From assembly GCF_018080005.1 (NCBI RefSeq), contig NZ_CP073015.1, forward strand, positions 1,736,001 to 1,800,000: 64,000 nt of DNA. The letters are read 5' to 3'. The first letter of the stretch is position 1. Every line of letters starts with the position of its first letter. The notes under the pieces were generated by a model. The model saw nothing but the letters and a program-made list of their open reading frames with translations, made no database searches and was not told where the DNA came from. This document shows positions 46,486 through 56,170 of this stretch, in pieces. The DNA comes from Flavobacterium sp. CS20 (GTDB lineage: Bacteria > Bacteroidota > Bacteroidia > Flavobacteriales > Flavobacteriaceae). Position numbers and translations under genes: made by a program.

Positions 46486-47552
46486 TTAATCAATAGCAAA
46501 TCTCCAACCGTACGGATCTTCAGTTCTGTTATACTGAATATCTTGTAATTTAGATTTAAAGAACAAACTGTAAGGCTCATCAATATTTGGGATATCATGG
46601 TATTTGTTTTGATACTCAAAGCCCGTAACTTGAGCAACAGTTGCCGCAGTTCCAGCACCAAATATCTCTTTTAACTCTCCATTTTCAGAAGCTTCCACAA
46701 TTCGTTTAACTTCTACTGGTTCAACTTCAACTTCTATTCCATTATCTTTAGCCAACTGAATGATACTATTTCTAGTTACACCATTTAGAATTCTATCGCT
46801 AATTGGAGCTGTAAGAAGCTTGTCATTTATGCGGAAGAAAATATTCATCGTTCCAGCTTCTTCTAAGTATTGGTGAGTGTTAGCGTCAGTCCATATAATT
46901 TGCTGATAGCCTTTTTCTTTGGCTAAGTTAGTGGGATAAAATTGAGCTCCATAATTACCCGCGACTTTAGCAAAACCTACACCGCCATCAGCGACTCGGC
47001 TAAATTCTTCAGCAAACAAAACTTTTACAGGTTCATTGTAATAAGCTTGAGCTGGACAAGTAATAATCATAAATCTATAACTGTCTGACGGTCTGCGACT
47101 ACACCATTTTCTGTGGCAATCACAAATGGACGAATATAAAGCGAATTACCTTGACCTTTTTTTATCCAATCAGAATCAAGTTTGAGAAGAGTTTTTAAAC
47201 TTTCAAAAAAATATTCTTTTGGAAACTCAGGAATAGCCAACCGTTTAGACGATTTATTGATGCGTTCAAAATTTCGCTCTGGTCTAAACAACCACACTTG
47301 ATCATTGTCATCTTTAAAAGCTTTCATCCCTTCAAACACTGCTTGACCATAGTGAAAAGCTTTAGATGATGGTTCAAATTCCATCGGACCGTAAGGCACA
47401 ATTTGAGGACGTTGCCACTTACCGTCAACAAAGTCGCAATACATCATATGATCTGAATAAACTTTACCAAAAGGTAAATTGTTAAAATTGACTTCGTTAA
47501 TTTTTGATTGTGAATTTTTTTTGATGTCTAAAAGTGCGACTTTTGTTTCCAT
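46486..47552 (-). pseudogene. ilvE: Branched-chain aminotransferase IlvE with one frameshift
   Basis: A 355-residue PLP enzyme for the last step of Val, Leu and Ile synthesis. Frame 1: PYGPMEFEPSSKAFHYGQAVFEGMKA, YIRPFVIATENGVVA; frame 2: PSDSYRFMIITCPAQAYY, GGVGFAKVAGNYG with the PLP Lys region, TDANTHQYLEEAGTMNIFF, GVTRNSI, FGAGTAATV. One base is missing near 47094 in GTCGCAGACCGTC. A -7 box TATATTTG is at 47572-47579. Everything else is conserved. Confidence 0.9.
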
Positions 47553-47571
47553 TTGTTTATTTTTGTATTCG

Positions 47572-47579
47572 CAAATATA
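47572..47579 (-). promoter_or_regulatory. -7 promoter box of ilvE
   Basis: TATATTTG on the minus strand, 19 bases before the ilvE ATG. Confidence 0.5.
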
Positions 47580-47656
47580 ATTGTTTTCAATCAGTTTTTT
47601 ATTTGCTCATATATTAAATTTATCTTATAATTAAGCCCTCAAAATACATTAAAATT

Positions 47657-48169
47657 ATGAAATATTCAATAATAAGCCTATTTTTTTTAATATTTGTTTC
47701 TTGTAAAGATGCTCAAAAACAAACTGATCAGTTAGTTGAGAAGCAAAAAAAAGAGCTTACAAAAACTGCTGATCAAAAGTTTTTTGGAGAGAAATTTGAC
47801 ATTTCAAATCAGATTGAATCTCAAAAAATATTGAGTACCTATAACCAAATGAAAGTTGGTGATACTATAGAAATCACTTTTGCTTCTAAAGTCAATTCTG
47901 TTTGTAAAAAGAAAGGTTGCTGGATGAGATTAGAATTACCTGATGGGCAAGAAACCTTTGTCCGGTTTAAAGATTATGGTTTTTTTGTTCCAAAAGATAT
48001 AGAAAATCAAACGGCTATTGTTCATGGCAAAGCCTTTGTGCAAGAGACTTCTGTAGAAGATTTAAAACACTACGCCAAAGATGCAGGCAAGTCTAAAGAA
48101 GACATTGTAGCCATCACTGAGCCTGAACTAAGCTACAGTTTTGAAGCTGATGGAGTTTATTTGCAATAG
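47657..48169 (+). CDS. DUF4920 family lipoprotein
   Basis: A 170-aa protein with lipobox FLIFVSCKDAQ. The DUF4920 part has KVNSVCKKKGCWMRLELPDG and FVRFKDYGFFVPKD. The CxxxGCWM segment is the hallmark and may bind metal or form a disulphide. Function unknown. Intact. Confidence 0.83.
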   Translation: MKYSIISLFFLIFVSCKDAQKQTDQLVEKQKKELTKTADQKFFGEKFDISNQIESQKILSTYNQMKVGDTIEITFASKVNSVCKKKGCWMRLELPDGQETFVRFKDYGFFVPKDIENQTAIVHGKAFVQETSVEDLKHYAKDAGKSKEDIVAITEPELSYSFEADGVYLQ

Positions 48170-48289
48170 TTTCTGGTTTCTGGTTTTCTGGAATCGCTTA
48201 AGCTCTCGGGATCTTTGACTTGTTTGTTTCTGGTTCAAAGTCATTATGCGTTTGTCATTGAAGTTATATTTTAACTTGATATTTCTAAA

Positions 48290-48958
48290 TTGAAAAAACA
48301 AATCATCACCACCGCTGATGGTTCTAAAACCATTTACTTTCCTGAATGGAATGAGAGTTATCATTCCAAACACGGTGCTATACAAGAAGCTCAACACGTT
48401 TACATCAAATCTGGTTTAGATTTTAGATGCAAAAGAGATAAAGCTACAAATTTAACCTTATTGGAATTTGGCTTTGGCACAGGACTCAATGCTTTTCTAT
48501 GTTTGATTTATGCCAACGCAAATCAAGTAAATTTAACCTACCATAGCATTGAGAAATTTCCACTAAATCAATCCGAAATCAATAGTGTTAATTACGCTGA
48601 AATTTTAAAATTAAACCCATCAGAATTCAATTATTTACATTCTATTGAGTGGGAAAAATCAGTTAAAATTCATGATTATTTTCAACTTAAAAAAATTAAA
48701 ACCGATTTTGAAAATTTTAAAACTGATGGTAAATATGATGTTATATTTTTTGATGCTTTTGGTCCGAGAATTCAACCAAAACTTTGGACAAAACCCATTT
48801 TACAAAATTGTTATAATATGATGTCTGAAAATGGAGTTTGGGTAACGTATTCTTGTAAAGGAAGTGTGAAACGAGATTTACAAAACATTGGTTTTCAAGT
48901 TGAAAAAATCGCTGGAATACCTGGTAAACGTGAGATGTTAAGAGCTACAAAATTTTAG
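48290..48958 (+). CDS. mnmD: tRNA 5-methylaminomethyl-2-thiouridine methyltransferase MnmD
   Basis: A 222-aa SAM-dependent methyltransferase, the stand-alone MnmC2-like domain. Seen: PEWNESYHSKHGAIQEAQHV (substrate site), LLEFGFGTGLNAF (SAM site), FDAFGPRIQPKLWT, YSCKGSVKRDLQ and GIPGKREMLRA. It finishes the mnm5 group on U34 of some tRNAs. TTG start at 48290. The upstream gap 48170-48289 has no gene. Intact. Confidence 0.92.
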   Translation: MKKQIITTADGSKTIYFPEWNESYHSKHGAIQEAQHVYIKSGLDFRCKRDKATNLTLLEFGFGTGLNAFLCLIYANANQVNLTYHSIEKFPLNQSEINSVNYAEILKLNPSEFNYLHSIEWEKSVKIHDYFQLKKIKTDFENFKTDGKYDVIFFDAFGPRIQPKLWTKPILQNCYNMMSENGVWVTYSCKGSVKRDLQNIGFQVEKIAGIPGKREMLRATKF

Positions 48959-49031
48959 GTTTAAGGTTTAGGATTGATATCTATAAATTTAAAGCCGTTA
49001 AATCTCTTGCAAAGATGCCAAGTCGCAAAGT

Positions 49032-50792
49032 TTAAGCTTCTATAACTTTCAATATATCATCAAGGCCTAAACCGTATTTTTCAAACAATTCATCGGTGTT
49101 GCCGTGTGAAATAAATTTGTCTGGCAAACCCATAGTTTTGACTTCAATATCAGGATGATGTATTGCTAAATATGCTTGAATAGATTCACCAAAACCGCCT
49201 ATTACAACGCCATCTTCAAGTGTGATGATTTTTTTATAATCTTTTGCTATTTCGTCTAAAGTATCAGTATCTAAAGGTTTTACAAATCTCATATCGTATA
49301 AACCGATATTTTTATTTGATTTTTTTATAGCTTTTTCAGCCAACCAACGCATTTTCCCTAAACTTAAAATAGCGATATTTTCTCCTACTTTGATGCTTTT
49401 GGCTTTGCCTATTGAGACAGTTTGAAACTTCATATCTAATTGCTCTACATCACTTTTGCCTCTTGGATATCTTATAATTATGGGGTTTTTTAATCCTAAA
49501 CTAGCAGTATATAGCAAATTTTTTATGTCTTCAGCACAAGAAGGCGAAGCAATAATTAAGTTGGGAATGCCTTTTAAAAAACCTATATCAAACACACCGT
49601 GGTGTGTAGCTCCATCATTTCCAACTATACCTGCTCTATCTACACAAAAAACAACTGGCAGGTTTTGTAGAGCCACATCGTGTATCAATTGGTCATAAGC
49701 TCTTTGAAGAAAAGTGGAATATATTGTGCAAAACACTTTAAAACCTCTTGTAGCCATACCAGCAGAAAAAGTAACCGCGTGTTGCTCGGCAATTCCAACA
49801 TCAAAAGCACGTTTTGGAAAAGCTGCCATCATGTATTTTAATGAACTTCCAGTAGGCATGGCTGGTGTAACTCCAATAATTTTTTCATCTTGTTCAGCCA
49901 AATACAGAAGCGTTTTGCCAAAGACATCTTGATATTTTATTCGATTGTCTTCAGAAGCTATGTTGAACGTTTTTCCTGTGATTTTATCAAATCTACCAGG
50001 GGCATGATATTTAACTTGCTCAATTTCTGCTGATTTTAAACCTTTTCCTTTTTTGGTCATGACATGTAGAAATCGCGGACCTTTGATTTGTTTTAGGTCA
50101 TTAAAAGCTTTGATCAAAGCAGATATATCATGACCATCAATCGATTCAACATAGGTAAAATTTAAAGCTTCAATAATATTAGATTGCTTAGGTTTATAGC
50201 CTATTTTAGCTTTGGTTAGATAATTTTTTAATGCCCCAACACTTGGATCAATTCCAATGGCATTATCGTTAAGAATAACGAGAAAATTGGCAGAAGTTAC
50301 GCCTGCATGATTTAGACCTTCAAAAGCCATTCCAGAAGCAATAGATGCATCGCCAATCACAGCAATGTGCTCTCTTTTTAAGTTACCTTCGAGCTTAGAT
50401 GCTATCGCCATTCCCAGAGTCGCAGAAATTGACGTTGAACTGTGACCAACCCCAAATGCATCATAAGGACTTTCTTCTCGAGAAGGAAAACCTGAAATTC
50501 CACCAAGCTGTCTATTGGTGTGAAATTTATCCCGACGACCCGTTAATATTTTATGACCGTAAGCTTGATGACCGACATCCCAAATCAATTGGTCGTCTGG
50601 TGTGTTAAACACATAATGAAGTGCAATGGTCAATTCAACGGTTCCTAAACTTGCTCCCAAATGACCACCATACTTAGAGACTATATCTATAATAAATTGT
50701 CTTAATTCTTTTGCAACATCACTCAAATTGTCTTGGGAAAGTTGACGAAGATCTTGTGGTGAATTGATATTTTTTAAATACTCTTCTTTCAT
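49032..50792 (-). CDS. dxs: 1-deoxy-D-xylulose-5-phosphate synthase
   Basis: A 586-aa TPP enzyme joining pyruvate and glyceraldehyde 3-phosphate, the first step of the MEP isoprenoid pathway. Seen: GHLGASLGTVELTIALHYVF, WDVGHQAYGHKILTGR, GVGHSSTSISATLGMA, the TPP site GDASIASGMAFEGLNHAG (GDA where many have GDG), and DVGIAEQHAVTFSAGMA, RPA-like ends. Slightly shorter than E. coli Dxs (620) but complete. Supplies precursors for menaquinone and for the nearby prenyl lipid enzyme. Confidence 0.96.
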   Translation of the reverse strand: MKEEYLKNINSPQDLRQLSQDNLSDVAKELRQFIIDIVSKYGGHLGASLGTVELTIALHYVFNTPDDQLIWDVGHQAYGHKILTGRRDKFHTNRQLGGISGFPSREESPYDAFGVGHSSTSISATLGMAIASKLEGNLKREHIAVIGDASIASGMAFEGLNHAGVTSANFLVILNDNAIGIDPSVGALKNYLTKAKIGYKPKQSNIIEALNFTYVESIDGHDISALIKAFNDLKQIKGPRFLHVMTKKGKGLKSAEIEQVKYHAPGRFDKITGKTFNIASEDNRIKYQDVFGKTLLYLAEQDEKIIGVTPAMPTGSSLKYMMAAFPKRAFDVGIAEQHAVTFSAGMATRGFKVFCTIYSTFLQRAYDQLIHDVALQNLPVVFCVDRAGIVGNDGATHHGVFDIGFLKGIPNLIIASPSCAEDIKNLLYTASLGLKNPIIIRYPRGKSDVEQLDMKFQTVSIGKAKSIKVGENIAILSLGKMRWLAEKAIKKSNKNIGLYDMRFVKPLDTDTLDEIAKDYKKIITLEDGVVIGGFGESIQAYLAIHHPDIEVKTMGLPDKFISHGNTDELFEKYGLGLDDILKVIEA

Positions 50793-50830
50793 TTAAACAA
50801 AGATATAGCTTGATTTTGTATTTTTAGACA

Positions 50831-51274
50831 ATGAAAACAGAATTTGATGACACTTATTTTATGCAAAAGGCTTTAGATGAAGCCGAAATAGCTTATGAAA
50901 AAGGAGAAGTCCCAGTTGGGGCAGTAATTGCAATTGACAAAACCATCATAGCGAGAGCACATAACCTCACCGAAACTTTAAACGATGTTACGGCTCATGC
51001 CGAAATGCAAGCCATCACTTCAGCGACCAATTATCTCGGCGGTAAATATTTGAATCAATGCACTTTATATGTCAGCTTAGAACCCTGCCAAATGTGTGCT
51101 GGTGCGTTGTATTGGAGTCAGTTGAAGAAATTGGTTTACGCTGCTAGTGACCACAAGCGTGGTTTTGTGATTATGCAAACCCAGCTTCATCCTAAAACTG
51201 AAGTTAAAAAAGGAATTTTAGAGCAAAAAGCTTCACATTTGATGAAAAAATTCTTTTTTGAAAGGAGAGAGTAA
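50831..51274 (+). CDS. tadA: tRNA(Arg) adenosine-34 deaminase TadA
   Basis: A 147-aa zinc deaminase that makes inosine at the wobble base of tRNA-Arg(ACG). Seen: AHAEMQAI with catalytic Glu and zinc His, and SLEPCQMCAGALYWSQ with two zinc Cys; LVYAASDHKRGF. Divergent from dxs with a 38-base gap. Intact and of normal size. Confidence 0.94.
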   Translation: MKTEFDDTYFMQKALDEAEIAYEKGEVPVGAVIAIDKTIIARAHNLTETLNDVTAHAEMQAITSATNYLGGKYLNQCTLYVSLEPCQMCAGALYWSQLKKLVYAASDHKRGFVIMQTQLHPKTEVKKGILEQKASHLMKKFFFERRE

Positions 51275-51287
51275 TAAGCCTTATAAA

Positions 51288-51304
51288 ACATAATATTTTA
51301 TGAA
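51288..51304. repeat. CATAATATTTTATGAA repeat, downstream copy
   Basis: ACATAATATTTTATGAA lies just beyond the stop of the DUF4143 ATPase gene. The same wording occurs on the other side of that gene, at 52490-52506 and 52516-52538. Confidence 0.6.
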
Positions 51305-51314
51305 GTTTTACCTA

Positions 51315-52439
51315 TTAACTTTTCATAACAACAAAGTCTCTAAAGTTATTTCTGTTTACAAAAAACGTATTAGTATTATAATTGTTTATAAAAGTTTTTG
51401 AAATTTTAGCTTTTTTAGCTGGGTTCCATTTGAATTCGAAAGCTTGAAGCTCTTGACTGATTTCCTCTATATAATCGATTTCCTGTTGTTGAGTAGTCCT
51501 CCAAAAATAAGAGTTTGCTAAACTATTTTTGTATTCAATTTGTTTTATTCTTTCAGCGACAAGAAAGTTTTCCCACAAAGCACCTACATCAGTTCTAAGT
51601 TGAACCTTGTTCATACTCCCAATTATAGCATTTCTAACACCATTATCATAAAAGTAAATTTTCTTTCCTTTTTTAATTTCATTTCTAAGGTTTCTGCTAA
51701 AGCTAGGTAATTTAAATATCACGTATCCTTTTTCTAAAATAGAGATGTATTTTTCAACCGTATTTCGGTCTATACCAACCAGCTGACTAAGTTCGTTGTA
51801 ATTGACTTCACTACCAACCTGAAGTGCCAGAGCATTGACCAGTTTGTCTAAGACTTCAGGTTTTTTAACACCTCCATAAGCCAGAATATCTTTATATAAA
51901 TAACTATTTACTAAATCCTTAAGAATTTGAATTTCTTCTCCTTGGTTATTTAAAACATCAGGATACATACCATAAACAAGCCTGTCTTCAAGTTGTTTTT
52001 CTGCGGATAAATAGCCGACTTGATCTTCAAATTCTTCCCAACTTATAGGCAGTAATTTGTATTCCCATTTTCTACCTGTAAGCGACTCATTAAATTCATC
52101 ATAAATATAAAATGAAGAGGAGCCACTTATCCAAAGTTGAACATCTTGAAATTGATCTATAATAATTTTCGCAGTAAGTCCTATATTGTTTATTCTTTGA
52201 GCTTCATCTATAAATACAATCTTTTTATTTTTAAGCAAACTTCTTATTTGATCGGTATTTGGCGTATCTAACAGCGTTCTCGTAGCAGGGTCGTCACCAT
52301 CAAAAAACAAAAAATCCTCATGACTAATCAATTCTTTTATCAGTGTCGTTTTACCTACTTGCCTTGGTCCAACTATAATGATTGCCTTGCCTCGGTTTAA
52401 TTTAGTCTTGATGTTTTCTGCTATGGTGCGTTTTATCAT
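51315..52439 (-). CDS. AAA ATPase with DUF4143 domain
   Basis: A 374-aa ATPase. Walker A IIVGPRQVGKTTLIKEL, Walker B KKIVFIDEAQRI, sensor region LWISGSSSF, then a winged helix (SQLVGIDRNTVEKYI) and a DUF4143 nuclease-like C-terminal domain (IYFYDNGVRNAIIG, FEFKWNPAKKA). Large mobile family, often several copies per genome in Bacteroidota; the true role is unknown. The gene is bracketed by the same AT-rich repeat, which suggests it came in as a unit. Intact. Confidence 0.9.
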   Translation of the reverse strand: MIKRTIAENIKTKLNRGKAIIIVGPRQVGKTTLIKELISHEDFLFFDGDDPATRTLLDTPNTDQIRSLLKNKKIVFIDEAQRINNIGLTAKIIIDQFQDVQLWISGSSSFYIYDEFNESLTGRKWEYKLLPISWEEFEDQVGYLSAEKQLEDRLVYGMYPDVLNNQGEEIQILKDLVNSYLYKDILAYGGVKKPEVLDKLVNALALQVGSEVNYNELSQLVGIDRNTVEKYISILEKGYVIFKLPSFSRNLRNEIKKGKKIYFYDNGVRNAIIGSMNKVQLRTDVGALWENFLVAERIKQIEYKNSLANSYFWRTTQQQEIDYIEEISQELQAFEFKWNPAKKAKISKTFINNYNTNTFFVNRNNFRDFVVMKS

Positions 52440-52480
52440 TTTTAATTAAAAATAAAGATGTATTCAAAAGTAACAAAAAT

Positions 52481-52539
52481 CACATAAAAACATAATATTA
52501 TATGAATTAAATCACATAATATTATAATATTTTATGAAA
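52481..52539. repeat. CATAATATTATATGAA repeats in the ATPase promoter region
   Basis: CACATAAAAACATAATATTA with TATGAA, then CACATAATATTATAATATTT with TATGAA: two related units, each with an AATATTAT palindrome, between the ATPase start and the PcrB-like gene. A third unit is downstream at 51288-51304. They may be an operator or the remains of cassette ends. Confidence 0.6.
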
Positions 52540-52545
52540 TTATGT

Positions 52546-53250
52546 TTAAATATCTTCAAAAACGGTTCCCATAACAACAACATCAGCTCCAGCTTTGTAA
52601 GCCATTTCTCGTTGTTTTTCAGTTTTGATGCCACCACCAACGATTATAGGAAGTTCGACTTTTGTCTTTACAGCTCTTATAATTTCTGGCTTGACTGGAA
52701 AGTTAGCACCACTACCAGCTTCAAGATAAATCAATCGTTTGCCCGTATATTGTGCGACAAGACAAGTATCTACGATTAAATCAATATCAGCTTGAGAAAT
52801 AGCTTTGGTATTAGTGATACGTTCGGTTGTGCAGGTTTTTCCGCCATCTATCAAAATATATCCCGTCGGTATAATTTCAAGATTTGTATGCCTTAAATGT
52901 TTTACCGATTTGACTTGTTGATGTATCAAATATTCAGGATTGCTACCAGACATTAAACTCAAAAACAACAAAGCATCGGCATATCTTGTGATTTGATTGA
53001 TATTTCCTGGAAAAAGAACAACAGGTAAAGGACTCAATTTTTTGATTTCTTTTACAACTTCTTCTGTTTTTCCACTTTCAACTTGACTGCCTCCAACAAA
53101 GATATAATCAGTGCATTCAGGAATAGTTTGAAGTAATTTTAAAATAGTATTGACTTCAGTTTTATCGGGATCGATTAAAATAGCAAATGATTTAAGATTA
53201 GCTATTTGCTTAGATTTTAAGTCTTTTAGTATGTCAACTGCTGAAATCAT
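52546..53250 (-). CDS. Geranylgeranylglyceryl phosphate synthase-like protein (PcrB family)
   Basis: A 234-aa TIM-barrel prenyltransferase: SFAILIDPDKTEV, DYIFVGGSQVESGKTEEVV, VLFPGNINQITRYADALLFLS, YLEAGSGANFPVKPEII, IIVGGGIKTEKQREMAYKAGAD. It joins glycerol 1-phosphate (or a like acceptor) to a prenyl diphosphate. In Bacteroidota some members make geranylgeranylglyceryl or heptaprenylglyceryl phosphate; the chain length cannot be read here. Its ATG overlaps the dgt stop by four bases. Confidence 0.88.
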   Translation of the reverse strand: MISAVDILKDLKSKQIANLKSFAILIDPDKTEVNTILKLLQTIPECTDYIFVGGSQVESGKTEEVVKEIKKLSPLPVVLFPGNINQITRYADALLFLSLMSGSNPEYLIHQQVKSVKHLRHTNLEIIPTGYILIDGGKTCTTERITNTKAISQADIDLIVDTCLVAQYTGKRLIYLEAGSGANFPVKPEIIRAVKTKVELPIIVGGGIKTEKQREMAYKAGADVVVMGTVFEDI

Positions 53251-54585
53251 AGATTTTGTCCAGACAATTTTTTATATATTTCTAAAGCTTTGCTATCGCT
53301 CAAAGAAGCAATTTGGCTACACAATTCTATCAACCATTCTTCGGTTTGTAAATTTTCAAATTCAAAATCTTTTAAAAATGCTTTGATAATAACTTTGTCA
53401 AAATGATTAGCTCTGTGGGTTTTACTGTTTTCAACTGCTTGGCTAAAATGTTCTAAAATTTCAGTAATTACACGGTAGCCAACAGTTTCTTTTTCAAGTA
53501 CTTCCTGACTTTGATAGATGTTGTTAACACTGATTTGAATAATATCTTCAATTTGTGCTTTGTAGGGCAAAAGTTCAATTAAAGGTTTGTCTAATTGACC
53601 AGCTCTAATGCGTTCTTCGTTTTGGATAAAAGCTTTAACTGCATCTTCAATCAATCGACCAATAGCTAAAGATCTTTAAATAGCTCACACGATTTTTAGT
53701 TGTTGACAATTTGTAATATTTGTCTTTATCGATACGTGTATTGATTAATTTTGAAAGATATTCTAAAGCAAATTCTTCAGGAATTAAACCGAGATTGATA
53801 CCGTCTTCAAAATCGATAATCGTGTAACAAATATCATCAGCTGCTTCTACTAAATAAGCCAAAGGATGTCTGATAAAGTTAGCGTTTTTAGCATCTTTCA
53901 AGCCTAATTCATCAGCAACTTCATCAAACAATTTCTTTTCAGCTTTAAAAACGCCATATTTTTTACGCGAGACGTGTTTTGAAGTCTCCAAAGGAAATGA
54001 GGCTCTTGGGTATTTAGTAAACGTTCCTAAAGTAGCATAAGACAAACGTAAGCCACCAAAGCTACCGTGTTTGCTATCGGTCAAAAGCTTAAATCCGTTG
54101 GCATTACCTTCAAATTTTATCAAATCTTGGTAAGCCCAATCAGAGATTTCAGATTTAAAGCGTTGACCTTTGCCACGATCAAAAAAAGCACCGATGGCTT
54201 TTTCGCCTGAATGCCCAAAAGGTGGATTACCAATATCGTGTGCTAAAGCGACTACAGCAACAATAGCTCCAAAATCGTTAAAATGATGACCTAAAGTTGT
54301 TTGTAAATGCGGGTATTTTTTAATAATGGCTTTACCTGCTTGACGCCCCAGCGAGCGACCAACCACAGAAACTTCTAAACTATGTGTCAATCGCGTGTGA
54401 ACAAAGTCGGTTTTAGATAATGGAATGACCTGTGTTTTGTCTTGCAAACTGCGGAAAGCCGAAGAAAAAATCACACGGTCATAATCTACTTCAAAGCCTA
54501 AACGGGTATCGTCTTGTTCTTTGCGTAAGCGTTTTGTGGTATCGCCTTGACGTTTGAGCGATAAAAGCTGTTCCCAATCTAACAT
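53247..54585 (-). pseudogene. dgt: dGTP triphosphohydrolase with one frameshift
   Basis: An HD-domain enzyme of 445 residues when one extra A is removed near 53677 (RVSYLRSLAIGRLIEDAVK). HD motif: RLTHSLEVSVVGRSLG, VALAHDIGNPPFGHSGE, and EAADDICYTIIDFEDG. Pieces are 53647-54585 and 53247-53654. It splits dNTPs to nucleosides plus triphosphate. First gene of dgt-pcrB. Confidence 0.9.
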
Positions 54586-54962
54586 TTTAATTATTTAGAT
54601 TGCTAAAATACAGTTTTTGATGGATGTTTTGGGTATTGAAATTTGGAAAATAGATTTTAATAATAATCAAGAACTGCAAGTCCGAGCAATAGGGATAGAT
54701 TATTAAATAGGTTTGTTTCGTGCCACGAAAGTTGATGATTTCAATAAGATTTTTACGAGCTTTTATTCGGTAGATGATACAATTGTTTGCAGGTTTTTCA
54801 AAGATTCTGTATGTACGAGAGACATTTAAAATAACTTTCACAGTTGACTTAAAAACTTGTATTATTAACTCTTTTTTTATCAACCTTTCTGCAAAGGATT
54901 AAAAACTTAGAAAATAAACTTTCCAATTATTAGAAATTGATTATTTTGAAAAAAATACTTAT
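54586..54962. other. Intergenic stretch without a supported gene
   Basis: A 98-codon minus-strand frame (54587-54883) crosses it, but its product is Ile/Asn/Lys-rich without a family motif, and its composition looks like AT-rich spacer. Nothing else found; the promoters of dgt and of the next gene should be here. Confidence 0.6.
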
Positions 54963-55468
54963 ATGAAATCTTTAAAATCTTTTGCCATTGTTGTTGTGCT
55001 GTTTTTTTCACAGACACTATTTGCTCAAAATGAAGAAATTAAGCTAAAAGTTGACTATAAAATTAGTAAATGGCATCAAAAGCTGCCGCAGAAGCCGATT
55101 TAAAAACCTATCAAAATCTAATGACCGAAGATGCTGTTTTTATTGGCACCGACGCCACTGAATATTGGCAAGGTCAAGCATTTATTGATTTTGCTAAACC
55201 CTATTTTGACCGAGGTAAAGCTTGGACGTTTCACAAATTAGAACGCCATATTTATATTGGTAAATCAAAACAAACAGCTTGGTTTGACGAACTGCTCGAT
55301 ACACAAATGGGTATTTGCAGAGGTTCAGGGGTTTTGGTTCAGGTAGATGGAGAATGGAAAATTAAGCATTATGTTTTGTCTATCACTATTCCTAATGACA
55401 ATGTTGATGAGGTCAAAGCTTTGAAAGATGAGTTTGACGAAAAGTTGATTGATATTTTAAAAAAATAA
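54963..55468 (+). pseudogene. Secreted SnoaL/DUF4440-like protein with one frameshift
   Basis: A 168-residue NTF2-fold protein. The first frame encodes a signal peptide (SFAIVVVLFFSQTLFAQNEE) and ends KISKWHQ; one A is missing from an A-run near 55080, after which AAAEADLKTYQNLMTEDAVF and GTDATEYWQG, GICRGSGVLVQVDGEWKIKHYVLS continue. The SnoaL-like family covers many small-molecule roles and none can be chosen. The second frame alone could start at 55070 but would lack the export signal. Confidence 0.78.
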
Positions 55469-56164
55469 CTACTGACTAAAATACTGCTCGAGCTCTTTTA
55501 AAGTAGCTTCATCAGTTTTGATGTCTTTTACCACTTCTCCTTTTTCTAAAACCACTATGCGTTTGCAAACATCGGTCACGTGCATTAAGTCGTGACTTGA
55601 AATGAGCACTGTGGTTTGTTGTTGTTGGGTCAATTCACTGAGTATTTTCTTTAAGCGGATTTGTGTTGTCGGGTCAAGGTTGGCAAAAGGTTCATCTAAA
55701 ATAATCACTTCAGGATTGCCAATTAAAGCCGCAACAATGCCGACTTTCTTCTGGTTACCTTTAGATAAATCTCTTAAATATTTTTTTTGATTCAATATTT
55801 CATCGTGAAAGAAATCTTCAAAACCAGCGAGCAAATCATCAACTTCAGATTTTTCTACGCCTCTTAAATCGCCGATGAAATAGAAGTATTCTTCTGGTGT
55901 GAGATAGCCAATCAAAAAACTTTCATCTATAAAAGCTGAAGTATAAGGTTTCCAATCTTCACTTTGGCTCACTACAATATCGCCATTGGTAATTTGACCA
56001 GTTGTAGGTTTGATTAAATCAAGCAATAAACTAAACATTGTGGTTTTGCCCGCACCGTTATTGCCAACCAGCCCAAAGTTTTGTCCTTTGGGAATATTCA
56101 ATTCCTCAACTTTTAAAACTTCTACGCCGTTGTAAGATTTACTGATATTTGAAATGTTAATCAT
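55469..56164 (-). CDS. ABC transporter ATP-binding protein
   Basis: A 231-aa ATPase: Walker A LVGNNGAGKTTMFSLL, Q-loop, signature LRDLSKGNQKKVG (variant of LSGGQ), Walker B VIILDEPFANLD, H-loop ISSHDLMHV. It pairs with the membrane protein 6 bases upstream (DUF5687). Substrate unknown. Its stop lies directly against the end of the convergent SnoaL-like gene. Confidence 0.93.
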   Translation of the reverse strand: MINISNISKSYNGVEVLKVEELNIPKGQNFGLVGNNGAGKTTMFSLLLDLIKPTTGQITNGDIVVSQSEDWKPYTSAFIDESFLIGYLTPEEYFYFIGDLRGVEKSEVDDLLAGFEDFFHDEILNQKKYLRDLSKGNQKKVGIVAALIGNPEVIILDEPFANLDPTTQIRLKKILSELTQQQQTTVLISSHDLMHVTDVCKRIVVLEKGEVVKDIKTDEATLKELEQYFSQ

Positions 56165-56170
56165 AGTGTT

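Noticed and set aside
54587..54883. 98-codon minus-strand frame upstream of dgt
   Set aside because: Composition is that of AT-rich spacer (Ile, Asn, Lys, Tyr), there is no recognisable motif, and the segment is where two promoters should be.
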